A DNA stretch of 64,000 nucleotides from Lachnospiraceae bacterium (GCA_017428105.1 JAFRRM010000023.1:24644-88643); one strand, 5' to 3'. Shown: positions 32,978 to 41,968, counted from the first letter of the stretch. The notes: a model not told the origin generated them from the sequence alone. Program-made: numbers and translations.

Positions 32978-33004
32978 CAAAAAAGGGCGGGAAACATCCC
33001 GCCC
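32978..33004 (-). terminator. intrinsic terminator after ferredoxin
   Basis: Arms GGGCGGG and CCCGCCC (32985-32991, 32998-33004) around a 6-base loop, followed on the minus strand by six U residues, 20 bp after the ferredoxin stop. Confidence 0.9.
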
Positions 33005-33024
33005 GGCGGTGGTCCGAAGACCGC

Positions 33025-33195
33025 TTACTCTAACTCGATGGTCCCTACAGGGCAGCCGGCCGCGCAGGCGCCGCACTCGATGCAGGCATCCGGGTTGATC
33101 TCATACTTGCCGTCGCCTTCCGCGATCGCGCCCACAGGGCAGGTACCGGCGCAGGCGCCGCAGGAGATGCAGTCATCACCGATCTTATAAGCCAT
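33025..33195 (-). CDS. 2[4Fe-4S] ferredoxin
   Basis: A 56-residue clostridial-type ferredoxin. Two cysteine sets, CISCGACAGTCPVGAI and CIECGACAAGCPVGTI, each CxxCxxCxxxCP, bind two [4Fe-4S] clusters for low-potential electron transfer in fermentation. The start ATG at 33195 follows AAAGGAGGAG. It stands alone between a promoter and a terminator. Confidence 0.97.
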   Translation of the reverse strand: MAYKIGDDCISCGACAGTCPVGAIAEGDGKYEINPDACIECGACAAGCPVGTIELE

Positions 33196-33248
33196 TGTTT
33201 ACTCCTCCTTTGAAGTTCATTCCCTGGATGTTCCTCTCATCCACGTGC

Positions 33249-33276
33249 ATTATATCATAGCATCTTCAGAATGCAA
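33249..33276 (-). promoter_or_regulatory. promoter of the ferredoxin gene
   Basis: On the minus strand TTGCAT (33271-33276) and TATAAT (33249-33254) are 16 bp apart. An overlapping pair, TTGCTA and TATGAT with 17 bp, is also possible. Confidence 0.65.
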
Positions 33277-33306
33277 TAGCAATTGTTAATTTTTTATCGA
33301 TATTTT

Positions 33307-34974
33307 TTACGGATTCTGCTCGCTTTTGAGCCCCAGCGTCATCGTGACGGTGTTTTCCTGATAACTGCCCTTGATCAGACGCATGTAGGTGATCTCCACG
33401 TCGGTGCCGCCCTTGTGGTACTGCAGCTCCTCCACCAGGGAGTCGTAACCGTCCACGCGGTTCCCGTCGATCGCCGTGATCACGTCGTAGGGCACCAGGC
33501 CGGCCGTCTCCGCGGGCGAGCCTTCCTGCACTTCGCTGATCACCGCGCCTTCCGGCACGTTGTAGAAGGACAGGTAGCCGGAGGGGTAATTCTGGAAGGT
33601 GATGCCCATGTAAGGCATTTCTTCCTCGGAGACCTTCACGCGCGGCTCCATCAGGGACAGCTCTTCCATGACGCCCACGATGCTGGAGATCGGGATGGCG
33701 AAGCCGACGCCTTCCACTTCCTCGCTGGTGTATTTCGCGTTGTTGATGCCGATCAGTTCGCCCTTCGCGTTCAGCAGGGCGCCGCCGCTGTTGCCGGGGT
33801 TGATGGCCGCGCTGATCTGCAGCAGGTTCATGGTGGAGCCGTCGTCAAATTCCACGGTGCGGGACAGGGCGCTGACCACGCCGGTGGTGACGGACTGGCC
33901 CCAGCCCAGGGCGTTGCCGATGGCGACGACGCCTTCACCCAGCCGCAGGGTGTCGCTGCTGCCGATGGCCGCGGTCCGGATGGCCTGTTTGGTCTCATCG
34001 GTCATGCTGTCCAGGCTGATGCCCAGCACCGCGATGTCGTTCTCCGAACTGGTCCCTTTCACGTAAGCGTCGGCCGTCGTATCATCCGCCAGGGTGACGG
34101 TGATCTCCGTCGCGCCGCTGATCACGTGCTCGTTGGTCACGATCCACAGTTCCGTACCGTTGTCGCCGATGATCACGCCGCTGCCGGCGCCGCTGGTGAT
34201 GTACTCGCGCTCGCCGAAGAAACCGGTAGAGACCTTGACTTTCTGCTTGATGCTGATGGACACGACGCTGCGGATGGTCTCTTCCACCATGTCGGACACG
34301 TCGGTCAGCGTGCTGCCGCTGCCTTCCTTACCGATCACCAGCGCGCTGGTGTCCAGCGAGGTCGCTTCGGGCAGGCGGGTCGTTTCGGAAGCGCTGGCTG
34401 CGCTCTGCTTATACGTGTTCAGTTCCGCCTGCAGGGACGCCATGGCTTTCTGCGTGTTCTGGCTGTTGCGGTAGCCGATCAGGGTCAGGACCAGCGCGGC
34501 CAGGCCGAATACGATGCCGAACACGCCGGCCGCTTTCCAGGCGCGGCGGCGGTTCTTTTCCCGGCGCTCCGCCTTCTGGCGTTCCTGTTCTTCCTGGAAG
34601 GCCTGCTGCTTGGCGCGCCATTCCGCGGCCAGACGGCGGTTCTCTTCCGCCAGGCGGCGGGCTTCCGCGGCGGCGATGCGGCGCTGGCGCTCTTCCTCTT
34701 CCTGCGCGGCCCGCTGCGCCATGGCCTCCTGCACGGCCTGCCCGCCGTTCACCGGATATACTTCGGCAAGGATCACCGGCTCCTGCGCCGTGTCGGCCGC
34801 AGCCGGTTCCGCGGCAGTCTGTACCGGTTCCGCGGCAGCCCGCACCGGCCCGTTTCCGGTCAGCGCCTGTTCGGTTTCCGCTTTTGCCTGTTCCGTTTCC
34901 GCAGGCGCCGGTCCGCTGCTTACCGGATGCTCTTCCATTCTCATTCCGTCTTTATTCTCATCCTGTCCGTACAT
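33307..34974 (-). CDS. HtrA/DegP-like membrane-anchored serine protease with PDZ domain
   Basis: A 555-residue protein. Residues 1-150 are a long cytoplasmic region rich in Gln, Glu and Arg with coiled-coil character (QEEEERQRR, QEEQERQKAE), then a hydrophobic anchor near 165-185. The trypsin-like domain has the catalytic His in IVTNEHVISG (about 283), Asp in SENDIAVLGI (about 313) and Ser in NPGNSGGALLN (about 395). A C-terminal PDZ domain has GAVISEVQEGSPAETAGLVP. The ATG at 34974 follows AAGGAGGAAG. It degrades damaged envelope proteins in relatives. An 11-bp inverted repeat lies in its leader. Confidence 0.94.
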   Translation of the reverse strand: MYGQDENKDGMRMEEHPVSSGPAPAETEQAKAETEQALTGNGPVRAAAEPVQTAAEPAAADTAQEPVILAEVYPVNGGQAVQEAMAQRAAQEEEERQRRIAAAEARRLAEENRRLAAEWRAKQQAFQEEQERQKAERREKNRRRAWKAAGVFGIVFGLAALVLTLIGYRNSQNTQKAMASLQAELNTYKQSAASASETTRLPEATSLDTSALVIGKEGSGSTLTDVSDMVEETIRSVVSISIKQKVKVSTGFFGEREYITSGAGSGVIIGDNGTELWIVTNEHVISGATEITVTLADDTTADAYVKGTSSENDIAVLGISLDSMTDETKQAIRTAAIGSSDTLRLGEGVVAIGNALGWGQSVTTGVVSALSRTVEFDDGSTMNLLQISAAINPGNSGGALLNAKGELIGINNAKYTSEEVEGVGFAIPISSIVGVMEELSLMEPRVKVSEEEMPYMGITFQNYPSGYLSFYNVPEGAVISEVQEGSPAETAGLVPYDVITAIDGNRVDGYDSLVEELQYHKGGTDVEITYMRLIKGSYQENTVTMTLGLKSEQNP

Positions 34975-35005
34975 GTCAGATGCTTCCTCCTTATCCCGAA
35001 GCAGG

Positions 35006-35047
35006 CAGCTGCCCGCCTCTTGATGACTCAAGTGTAGCGGGCAGCTG
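35006..35047 (-). promoter_or_regulatory. 11-bp inverted repeat in the htrA leader
   Basis: CAGCTGCCCGC at 35006-35016 and its exact complement at 35037-35047 flank 20 bases containing TCATCAAG, 32 bp before the protease start. It could be an operator of a stress regulator or an mRNA stem; there is no U-run after it. Confidence 0.6.
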
Positions 35048-35109
35048 TGAACAAAGTGTGATGAAATATTTATGGTTTGTTGAAAATTCAGCCGGTCCGG
35101 AGCTTTCCG

Positions 35110-36441
35110 TCAGTCGACCGGGACCAGGCCGGTCTCCAGCGCGTAATTATGGAAGTCCGCGATCCGCCGGATGTTGTCCGTCGGCTCGTAATCGTTCAAA
35201 TCGTACAGCAGCTTGTGCAGGTCCCGCACGTCCCCGACGAAATCCCGGGAGCAGAGCACCCAGGTGCCCGGCTCTTCCGCGTGATTGAACGGGAAGCCGG
35301 CCGTTTCCGAGATCGAGAAACGGCTCGCGCTTGTCGCATAACTCACGATCTCCGAGGTTTCCATATTGGTCTTGATATTGTTGCTCATGGTCTCCACGAC
35401 AGCCATGATCTTGAAGATCTCCCCGTGCCGGACCAGATCCTTCATCTTTTCCAGCAGCACGTTGATCACCTTGCGCTGACGTTCGGTACGGGCATAGTCC
35501 GAACCGGTATTCTTCCGGATGCGGGAATACGCCACGGTATAGATCCCGTCCATATGCTTCATCCCGGGCTCATAATTCCAGTTCTTTGTGGTGGTTTTCT
35601 TTCCTATCGCTTTTTCGATTTCCGCGATATACTGGTCCAGTTCCTCGGCTTCCGCTGCCGTGACCTCCAGATCGACGCCGCCCAGCAGATCCACCACGTC
35701 CGCGACGCAGGCCCAGTTCACGACCACGAATTGCGTGATGTTCAGATCCAGGTTCCGGTTCAGACCGGCTACGACCTGCTCCGCCCCGTAGCGGGCATAG
35801 GCATCCGTCAGCCGGCAGAACTGTCCGGAAGCAAATTCAAAGAAAAAATCCCGATACACGGAGACCATGCGGACCTCGCCGGTCTCCTTGTTGATCGAAA
35901 CGACGATGTTGACGTCACCCTGAGTGTTGCGCAGCAGATCCGTGGTATTCCGGGCGTCCACACCGAAGACGACGATGGTGACATACCCCTCCTGCGCTTC
36001 CACCGCCCGGCGGGGCAGCGGGTTGGTGTAGGGTTCCTCCGGCGGCATGGTATCGGTCTCTACCGAGCCGTCCGTATTGACCCAGCTGACTACTTCCGGC
36101 GTGGTGGTGTGCGGGACCGTCGCGCCGGTGGTCTCGCCCGGGTCAAGCGCCGGCGTACTGTTGATGGGCAGCGTCTGCTCGTCGGAAGCGGCCGTGGTGA
36201 TCTGCATGTTTTTGAGAACGCGCTCGGTCCAGCGCACGGCGAAAAAGCCGCCGACGACGATCACCAGCAGCACCAGTTCCAGGACCAGGCCGACCACCTG
36301 CTGTTTGTGCTTTTTCTTATATTTCCGCAGCCGCCGCAGATGCTCCTGATGGACCTTCTGCTCCTCCGCCAGCTCCAGGTCGTTCTCCCCGTTGCTGCGC
36401 TTGACGGGCTGCTCTTTCTTCGGCTTATCGGTTTTGTTCAT
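35110..36441 (-). CDS. LytR-CpsA-Psr family cell-wall glycopolymer ligase
   Basis: A 443-residue LCP protein. A basic cytoplasmic tail (KYKKKHKQQ) precedes one transmembrane helix at about 49-70, a Thr/Pro-rich linker to 145, and the LCP domain: VVFGVDARNTTDLLRNTQGD binds the polyprenyl pyrophosphate, MVSVYRDFFF holds catalytic-site arginine and YSRIRKNTGSDYARTERQRK the later conserved arginines. It attaches teichoic acids or capsule-like polymers to peptidoglycan. GGAGG precedes the ATG. Confidence 0.95.
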   Translation of the reverse strand: MNKTDKPKKEQPVKRSNGENDLELAEEQKVHQEHLRRLRKYKKKHKQQVVGLVLELVLLVIVVGGFFAVRWTERVLKNMQITTAASDEQTLPINSTPALDPGETTGATVPHTTTPEVVSWVNTDGSVETDTMPPEEPYTNPLPRRAVEAQEGYVTIVVFGVDARNTTDLLRNTQGDVNIVVSINKETGEVRMVSVYRDFFFEFASGQFCRLTDAYARYGAEQVVAGLNRNLDLNITQFVVVNWACVADVVDLLGGVDLEVTAAEAEELDQYIAEIEKAIGKKTTTKNWNYEPGMKHMDGIYTVAYSRIRKNTGSDYARTERQRKVINVLLEKMKDLVRHGEIFKIMAVVETMSNNIKTNMETSEIVSYATSASRFSISETAGFPFNHAEEPGTWVLCSRDFVGDVRDLHKLLYDLNDYEPTDNIRRIADFHNYALETGLVPVD

Positions 36442-36465
36442 AGGGATGATCCTCCACGGGGAATT

Positions 36466-36494
36466 ATTTTACTCTTTTTCTCCCCAAATTGCAA
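36466..36494 (-). promoter_or_regulatory. promoter of the LCP gene
   Basis: On the minus strand TTGCAA (36489-36494) and TAAAAT (36466-36471) are 17 bp apart, 25 bp before the start codon. Confidence 0.65.
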
Positions 36495-36567
36495 GCATTA
36501 TGAAGATAGGGAGCCCCTCCCGTGTCTTCTTGCCTGCAATACAGTTTTCCCCGGGCGATTGTTGCAC

Positions 36568-37014
36568 TCAGCCGCGGCGATTTTCGATCTCTCCGATCAG
36601 CGCCACCCGGTCCGCGTGGCGGCCGCCTTCGAATTCCGCTTCCAGAAAGGCGTCCACGATCATTTTTGCCATCCCGATGCCCACCACGCGGGCGCCGAAG
36701 GCGATGATCTGCGCATCGTTGTGCTGCCGCGAAAGGCGCGCCGTGAACGGCTCGGAACAGACCGCCGCCCGGATGCCCTTCACTTTGTTGGCCGCCAGTG
36801 AGATGCCCACGCCGGTGCCGCAGATCAGCACGCCGCGCTCCGCCTCGCCGGCCTTCACGGCCAGCGCCACCCGCTCGCCGAAAACGGGATAATCGCATCG
36901 CTCCGGCGAATACGTGCCGCAGTCCGTCACTTCGTGCCCCTGTTCTTCCAGATATGCCCGGATCTCCTCTTTCATGAAGAAAGCGGCGTGATCGCTTCCA
37001 ATCGCTATTTTCAC
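36568..37014 (-). CDS. rpiB: ribose-5-phosphate isomerase B
   Basis: RpiB interconverts ribose 5-phosphate and ribulose 5-phosphate in the pentose phosphate pathway. The 148-residue protein starts MKIAIGSDHAAFFMKEEI and has DYPVFGERVA, the active-site Cys in GVLICGTGVGISLAANK and RQHNDAQIIAFGARVVG. The start is the GTG at 37014 after GCGAGGCAG; the family always begins at this point. Ribose 5-phosphate feeds PRPP and so the purine operon further along, but the genes are not linked. Confidence 0.95.
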   Translation of the reverse strand: MKIAIGSDHAAFFMKEEIRAYLEEQGHEVTDCGTYSPERCDYPVFGERVALAVKAGEAERGVLICGTGVGISLAANKVKGIRAAVCSEPFTARLSRQHNDAQIIAFGARVVGIGMAKMIVDAFLEAEFEGGRHADRVALIGEIENRRG

Positions 37015-37094
37015 GGGTCTGCCTCGCTTTTCTTTTTTTCCATGCGGACCGGGCCGCACGGCGCCCGCGGCTCCCCGCCGCAGCCGTTTTTACC

Positions 37095-37123
37095 AGTATA
37101 GCCCATCCGGCGCCCGGTTGCAA
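37095..37123 (-). promoter_or_regulatory. promoter of rpiB
   Basis: On the minus strand TTGCAA (37118-37123) and TATACT (37095-37100) are 17 bp apart. Confidence 0.65.
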
Positions 37124-37146
37124 TCCCGGAAACTTTTTCAAAATGA

Positions 37147-37175
37147 TTGGATGATCCGCCGTTTTCTGCTATAAT
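37147..37175 (+). promoter_or_regulatory. promoter of the DUF4139 gene
   Basis: TTGGAT (37147-37152) and TATAAT (37170-37175) are 17 bp apart, divergent from the rpiB promoter 24 bp away. Confidence 0.7.
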
Positions 37176-37261
37176 GAGGCCGACCCATCCGAACGACAAC
37201 GCGGCGGCATCCGCCGCCTCCTCACAGAGCGGCGGTCCATCCGCCGGAAAGGACGAAACAT

Positions 37262-38767
37262 ATGACCGAAACCCGCATCACATCCGTATCCGTATACCGT
37301 TCCGGATGCATCATCACCCGGACCGCCGAAGTCACGCTGGAGCAGGGGACGCAGACCGTCCGTCTGAGCGGTCCCGGCAGCGGCGCGGACCCGCAGAGCC
37401 TTCGCCTGAGCGTGCCGGAAGGCGTGCAGGGCGCCAACGTGCAGATGGACTATCTGACCGATGATCAGAAGGAAGAGTTCCTGAAAGAGCTCCGCCGGAA
37501 GCAGGAAAAGAACGCCCGCGCCGTCAGCGACGCCGAGGAGCAGATCGCCCTCTGGAAGCGGAACGCGGACTTCACTGCCAAGGAAAATGTCTCCTTAAGC
37601 GACATGACCGCCTTCCTGGAGCAGCTCCCGGAGCGCCTGAACGCGCTGCAGGACCTTCGCGACGAACTGCTGGAAGAGCAGGAAGCGCTGGAGAAAGAAT
37701 GGGAAAAACTGGATAAAAAGGTCAATCTGCCCTTCGTCACCGTGGATCTGACCGCGCCCGCCGCGGGCCGCTACCCCGTGGAACTGCGGTATAAGGACGA
37801 CAGCGCCGCCTGGTCGCCCTCCTACGAGCTGCACGCGCAGGATGAAGACAGCGGCCGCCTGCTGCTCCGCCTGCGGGCCCGCATCGCGCAGGACACCGGC
37901 GAGGACTGGAAGCAGGCCGCCCTGACGCTGTTCTCCGGCAATCCCTCCGTCTCCGGCACCATCCCGACGCTCCATCCCGCCCGTCTGCATTTCTATGAGC
38001 CGCCCCGGTTCGCAGCCAAAGGCATGCTGATGGGAGCCGCCCGCGCCAACGCGGCCCCGGGCATGATGGTGGAAGAAGCCATGATCTGCGATGAAGACGC
38101 GGCCGCGCCCATGATGAAAATGTCCCAGGTCCTGGCAGACTCCGGCAGCACGGTCCAGGGCGACACCATGACGGAATATGATCTCACCGGCCGCTGGGAC
38201 ATCCGCGACGGCCAGAACATCCTCTGCGACCTGCGCACCGACGAGATCCCCTGCCGCTACCAGGTCGTTGCCGTCCCGAAATGCTCCGAAAGCTGCTTCC
38301 TCTCCGCCGAAGTCAAGACCGCGGACCTGGAGGAGATGCAGAACGTGGAAGCCGCCGTTTATCTGAAAGGCACCTTTGCCGGCAGCGTCTGGCTGCAGCC
38401 CGACATGACCGAGGACACCTACGACCTCTCCCTGGGCACGGACGAGACCGTGAAGGCGAAACGCACCCAGAAGAAGCGCTACACCTCCAACGTCCTCCTG
38501 AAAGGCCAGAAGAAGACCGAATACGAATATGAGATCGCCGTCACCTCCCGCAAGCCCAAAGCCTGCCAGGTCCTGGTCCGGGACCAGATCCCCGTGACGG
38601 AGGAAAAGACCATCCAGGTGGAGGCCGTAAACCTTTCCGGCGGCGACCTGGAGCAGGACACCGGCCTGATCAAGTGGACCTTCCCGCTGGCGCCCGGCGA
38701 GACCCGCCAGCTGACCCTGGCCTACACCACGGCCTGGCCGAAGGACAAGCAGCTGCAGGAACGATAG
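37262..38767 (+). CDS. DUF4139 domain protein (mucoidy inhibitor MuiA-like)
   Basis: A 501-residue protein without signal peptide. The N-terminus ITSVSVYRSGCIITRTAEVT fits DUF4140, a coiled coil runs from about 75 to 155 (LLEEQEALEKEWEKLDKKV), and the C-terminal DUF4139 beta domain has PVELRYKDDSAAWSPSYELH and RTQKKRYTSNVLLKG. Homologues are annotated MuiA, named from a mucoidy phenotype, but the biochemical role is not known to me. It is monocistronic, convergent with the rplJL transcript through a shared terminator. Confidence 0.85.
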   Translation: MTETRITSVSVYRSGCIITRTAEVTLEQGTQTVRLSGPGSGADPQSLRLSVPEGVQGANVQMDYLTDDQKEEFLKELRRKQEKNARAVSDAEEQIALWKRNADFTAKENVSLSDMTAFLEQLPERLNALQDLRDELLEEQEALEKEWEKLDKKVNLPFVTVDLTAPAAGRYPVELRYKDDSAAWSPSYELHAQDEDSGRLLLRLRARIAQDTGEDWKQAALTLFSGNPSVSGTIPTLHPARLHFYEPPRFAAKGMLMGAARANAAPGMMVEEAMICDEDAAAPMMKMSQVLADSGSTVQGDTMTEYDLTGRWDIRDGQNILCDLRTDEIPCRYQVVAVPKCSESCFLSAEVKTADLEEMQNVEAAVYLKGTFAGSVWLQPDMTEDTYDLSLGTDETVKAKRTQKKRYTSNVLLKGQKKTEYEYEIAVTSRKPKACQVLVRDQIPVTEEKTIQVEAVNLSGGDLEQDTGLIKWTFPLAPGETRQLTLAYTTAWPKDKQLQER

Positions 38768-38807
38768 GCGCGGCAGGCCTTTCCGGGCTGTCCTTCCCGT
38801 TTCCGGC

Positions 38808-38849
38808 ACAAAAAAACGGTCCTCCGTTTTGCGGGGGACCGTCTTTTTG
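38808..38849. terminator. bidirectional terminator between DUF4139 and rplL
   Basis: ACGGTCC at 38816-38822 pairs with GGACCGT at 38836-38842 around a GC-rich loop; A-run before and T-run after it allow termination in both directions. Confidence 0.88.
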
Positions 38850-38862
38850 TGCTTCACTCGAA

Positions 38863-39237
38863 TTACTTCAGGGTGACCTTCGCGCCGACCTTCTCCAGTT
38901 CGGCCTTCATGTTTTCGGCTTCTTCCTTGGTCGCGGCGGGCTTGATGATGCCGGGAGCGGAATCCAGCATTTCCTTGACTTCCTTCAGGCCGGCACCGGT
39001 CAGGCTGCGGAGAGCCTTCAGCACGTCCATGCGCTTCTCGCCGACTTCGGTCAGTTCCACGTCGAACTCGGTCTTTTCTTCGACTTCTTCGACAGGGCCG
39101 GCAGCGGCGGCTACCACGACGCCGGCAGCGGCGGATACGCCAAACTCTTCTTCACAGGCCTTTACCAGGTCATTCAGTTCCAGAACGGTCAGTTCCTTTA
39201 AAGCTTCGATAAATTCAGCAGTCGTTAATTTCGCCAT
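38863..39237 (-). CDS. rplL: 50S ribosomal protein L7/L12
   Basis: The 124-residue stalk protein: N-terminal dimerisation domain ([20 protein letters not shown]), an Ala/Val-rich hinge around 40-52, and the C-terminal factor-binding domain with [20 protein letters not shown] and [16 protein letters not shown]. It follows rplJ by 31 bp. A terminator 14 bp downstream ends the unit; rpoB, which usually follows, is absent. Confidence 0.98.
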   Translation of the reverse strand: MAKLTTAEFIEALKELTVLELNDLVKACEEEFGVSAAAGVVVAAAAGPVEEVEEKTEFDVELTEVGEKRMDVLKALRSLTGAGLKEVKEMLDSAPGIIKPAATKEEAENMKAELEKVGAKVTLK

Positions 39238-39268
39238 GATTTATTTCCTCCGATTAATCAATAAGTTT

Positions 39269-39757
39269 TTAGGCTTCCTGCTTCTCTGCCATCTGCTTAA
39301 GCACACGGGCAAAGTTGGTGATAGGGGACTGCATGCTGCCGAAGAGTCTGCCCAGCAGGACTTCTCTGCTCGGGATCTGAGCAACGGCATTCATGCCCTT
39401 CTGATCGTAATACGTTCCTTCCACAACGCCGGCTTTCAGCTTGATCACGTCGCCCTTCTTGTCGAAGTTCGTGATGATGCGGGCAGGCAGAGTGGCGTCG
39501 CCCTTCGAAACCGCGATCGCGGTGGGACCGTTCAGGTCACCGGACAGCGCTTCAAAGGGAGTGTCCTTCATGGCGATGTTCAGCAGAGTGTTCTTGTAGA
39601 CGCGGTAGGTCACGCCGTTCTGGCGCATTTCCTTGCGGAGCTTGGTATCCGCTTCCACGGTAATGCCCCGGTAGTCCACTAACACCGCAGCAGCAGCACC
39701 CGAAAGCAGTTCAGAGATCTCCTGAACGATTGGCGCTTTCAGTTCTACTTTTGCCAT
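39269..39757 (-). CDS. rplJ: 50S ribosomal protein L10
   Basis: The 162-residue L10 anchors the L7/L12 stalk on the ribosome and represses its own operon by binding the leader. MAKVELKAPIVQEISELLSG, AVLVDYRGITVEADTKLRKE and YRVYKNTLLNIA are diagnostic; the C-terminal helix ARVLKQMAEKQEA binds L7/L12. AAGGAGG precedes the ATG. The L10-binding leader lies directly upstream. Confidence 0.98.
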   Translation of the reverse strand: MAKVELKAPIVQEISELLSGAAAAVLVDYRGITVEADTKLRKEMRQNGVTYRVYKNTLLNIAMKDTPFEALSGDLNGPTAIAVSKGDATLPARIITNFDKKGDVIKLKAGVVEGTYYDQKGMNAVAQIPSREVLLGRLFGSMQSPITNFARVLKQMAEKQEA

Positions 39758-39803
39758 AGTTCAACCCTCCTTGTTTTATTTGGCACACCAGCTGCGGAGT
39801 GAT

Positions 39804-39930
39804 GAAAAAGACTCTCCGGCCGAGCCGAAGAGTCTGAAAAGAAATCGATGAACGAGTTCCCTCTTCCTCGGCAGGCGCTTCGCTTACACGGTCGCCCGTA
39901 CCTGCTGTCTTCGGCAGTGGTGATACGCTT
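39804..39930 (-). promoter_or_regulatory. ribosomal protein L10 leader with terminator hairpin
   Basis: On the minus strand the leader contains the conserved GCCGAAGACAGCAGG (39901-39915) and CCTGCCGAGG (39866-39875) blocks of the Firmicute L10 leader, the kink-turn stem that L10-L7/L12 binds. Downstream, AGACTCT arms at 39809-39815 and 39829-39835 form a terminator with five U residues. Binding of L10 should favour termination before rplJ. Confidence 0.88.
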
Positions 39931-39934
39931 ATGG

Positions 39935-39963
39935 TTTTTACCACAGATGTCTGTGGCTGTCAA
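39935..39963 (-). promoter_or_regulatory. putative rplJL promoter with palindromic spacer
   Basis: On the minus strand TTGACA (39958-39963) and TAAAAA (39935-39940) are 17 bp apart. Sixteen of the spacer bases (39941-39956) form the palindrome CCACAGA-TG-TCTGTGG. The -10 box is weak, so the palindrome may instead mark the 3' end of the rplKA message. Confidence 0.5.
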
Positions 39964-39993
39964 GTGGATGCGGGGATTATCCCGCTCCTTTTT

Positions 39994-40692
39994 TTACGCG
40001 TTCAGCAGTTTGATGGTGTTGATCTTCACGCCGGGGCCCATGGTGGAAGCCACGGTGACGCTCTTTAAGAACGCGCCCTTCACGGCAGCGGGACGGGCCT
40101 TGACGATGGCGCCCACTACGGTGTTGAAGTTGTCCAGCAGAGCTTCTTCGGTGAAGGAGACCTTGCCGATCGGGACGTGGATGATGTTGGCCTTGTCCAG
40201 ACGGTACTCGATCTTACCGGCTTTGATGTCGGCCAGAGCCTTGGTCACGTCCATGGTCACGGTGCCGGCCTTGGGGTTGGGCATTAAGCCCTTCGGGCCC
40301 AGGATACGGCCCAGACGGCCGACCACGCCCATCATGTCGGGGGTAGCGACGACGACGTCGAAATCCAGCCATCCATCGTTCTGGATGCGCGGGATCAGTT
40401 CCTCGGCGCCTACGTAATCCGCACCGGCGGCCTGAGCTTCGTCAGCCTTCACGCCCTTGGCGAAAACGAGCACGCGGACGGTCTTGCCGGTGCCGTGAGG
40501 CAGCACGACGGCGCCGCGGATCTGCTGATCGGCATGACGGCCGTCGCAGCCCGTGCGCAGGTGGACTTCCACGGTCTCGTCGAACTTCGCGGAGGCCATC
40601 TTCTTGACCTGGGCGATCGCGGCGTCCGCGTCAAAGATCTGAGTGCGGTCGTAGCTCTTAAGAGCTTCTTTATACTTCTTGCTTCTGAACAT
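39994..40692 (-). CDS. rplA: 50S ribosomal protein L1
   Basis: A 232-residue L1 protein of the ribosomal L1 stalk. The segments [40 protein letters not shown] and [19 protein letters not shown] are typical. It follows rplK by 13 bp. Start ATG after AGGAGGGACC. Confidence 0.98.
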   Translation of the reverse strand: MFRSKKYKEALKSYDRTQIFDADAAIAQVKKMASAKFDETVEVHLRTGCDGRHADQQIRGAVVLPHGTGKTVRVLVFAKGVKADEAQAAGADYVGAEELIPRIQNDGWLDFDVVVATPDMMGVVGRLGRILGPKGLMPNPKAGTVTMDVTKALADIKAGKIEYRLDKANIIHVPIGKVSFTEEALLDNFNTVVGAIVKARPAAVKGAFLKSVTVASTMGPGVKINTIKLLNA

Positions 40693-40705
40693 TTCCGGTC
40701 CCTCC

Positions 40706-41131
40706 TCAGTCTTTCACGACGATGCCCATGCTGCGGGCAGTGCCGGCGATCATGCTGGTGGCGGCTTCCACGGAAGCGGCGTTCAGATCGGGCATCTTCT
40801 GCTCGGCGATCTTCTGCACTTCAGCACGCGTCAGGGTGGCGACCTTCGTCTTGTTGGGGACGCCGGAACCGGACTGGATCTTGGCGGCCTTCTTCAGCAG
40901 GACGGCGGCGGGCGGGGTCTTGGTCACGAAGGAGAAGGTGCGGTCCGCATAAACGGTGATCACGACGGGGATGATGGTATCGCCTTCGTTGGCCGTGCGG
41001 GCGTTGAATTCCTTGGTGAACTGAACGATGTTCAGCCCGTGCTGGCCCAGAGCGGGACCGACGGGCGGTGCCGGCGTAGCTTTGCCGGCCGGGATCTGCA
41101 GCTTGATGAAAGCTGTAACTTTCTTTGCCAT
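40706..41131 (-). CDS. rplK: 50S ribosomal protein L11
   Basis: A 141-residue L11, the GTPase-centre protein. [38 protein letters not shown] and the C-terminal [10 protein letters not shown] are conserved. It is 73 bp after nusG, preceded by AGGAGGAG. Confidence 0.98.
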   Translation of the reverse strand: MAKKVTAFIKLQIPAGKATPAPPVGPALGQHGLNIVQFTKEFNARTANEGDTIIPVVITVYADRTFSFVTKTPPAAVLLKKAAKIQSGSGVPNKTKVATLTRAEVQKIAEQKMPDLNAASVEAATSMIAGTARSMGIVVKD

Positions 41132-41204
41132 GACTGGCTCCTCCTAATAAATATTCCGGAAACTCCGGTGTCGTGGTGTGAGGGGAAGATCCTCTCCCAC
41201 ATTT

Positions 41205-41723
41205 TCACATGCGCTTGACCTCCGTGAACGCCAGTTCCACCGGCGTCGGACGGCCAACGAACATGGAAAAGATAACATTGACGGTCTGTTTGCTTTCGTT
41301 GATGGACTTGATCTCGCCCGTGGTGCCTTCCCAGACACCGGAGATCACCGTGACCGTGTCGCCCACCTTGAAGTCCGTGACCACATTGTCGCCGTGGACT
41401 CCCAAACGATCCACTTCCTCCTGGGACAGCGGCACCGCTTCGCCGCCCGGCCCCACAAAGCCCGTGACGCCGCGGGTGTTGCGGACGATGTACCAGGTGC
41501 GGTCGTTTTTGATCATGTGCACCAGCACGTAGCTGGGGAACTGTTTCTTCTGAACGACCTTTTTCAGACCGTCCTTGACCTCGATGACGTCCTGGATGGG
41601 CACGGCCACTTCCAGGATCTCATCCTGAAGCTTCAGGTTGTTGATGGTCTGCTCCAGGTCGGCCTTTACCTTATTCTCATAGCCGGAATAGGTGTGGACC
41701 ACATACCATTTTGCTTCTTCCAT
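41205..41723 (-). CDS. nusG: transcription termination/antitermination factor NusG
   Basis: A 172-residue NusG. The NGN domain begins AKWYVVHTYSGYENKVKADL and binds RNA polymerase; the C-terminal KOW domain has FKVGDTVTVISGVWEGTTGE. NusG couples transcription with termination and translation. It follows secE by 17 bp. Confidence 0.97.
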   Translation of the reverse strand: MEEAKWYVVHTYSGYENKVKADLEQTINNLKLQDEILEVAVPIQDVIEVKDGLKKVVQKKQFPSYVLVHMIKNDRTWYIVRNTRGVTGFVGPGGEAVPLSQEEVDRLGVHGDNVVTDFKVGDTVTVISGVWEGTTGEIKSINESKQTVNVIFSMFVGRPTPVELAFTEVKRM

Positions 41724-41740
41724 GAAGTTCTCCTACCGGA

Positions 41741-41956
41741 TCACAGGATCAGTCCCAGACCGAACTTGATGACCGCGTCGATGACGGCGATCAGCACGCC
41801 CAGCGCCACGCCGAAGAAGATGACGGCGCCGGTCTCTTTCGCCACGGTGGCCTTGCTGGGCCAGATGATCTTCTTGAATTCAGCTTTTACGCCTTTGAAA
41901 AAGCCCGTCTTCTTTACGGAAGGCTCCTGCTTTTCCACTTTCTTATCTTCTGCCAT
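41741..41956 (-). CDS. secE: preprotein translocase subunit SecE
   Basis: A 71-residue single-pass protein clamping SecY. GFFKGVKAEFKKIIWPSKAT is the conserved amphipathic helix, followed by one transmembrane helix (FFGVALGVLIAVIDAVIKF). It follows rpmG by 12 bp, the canonical rpmG-secE-nusG order. Confidence 0.97.
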   Translation of the reverse strand: MAEDKKVEKQEPSVKKTGFFKGVKAEFKKIIWPSKATVAKETGAVIFFGVALGVLIAVIDAVIKFGLGLIL

Positions 41957-41968
41957 GGTGCTCTCCGA

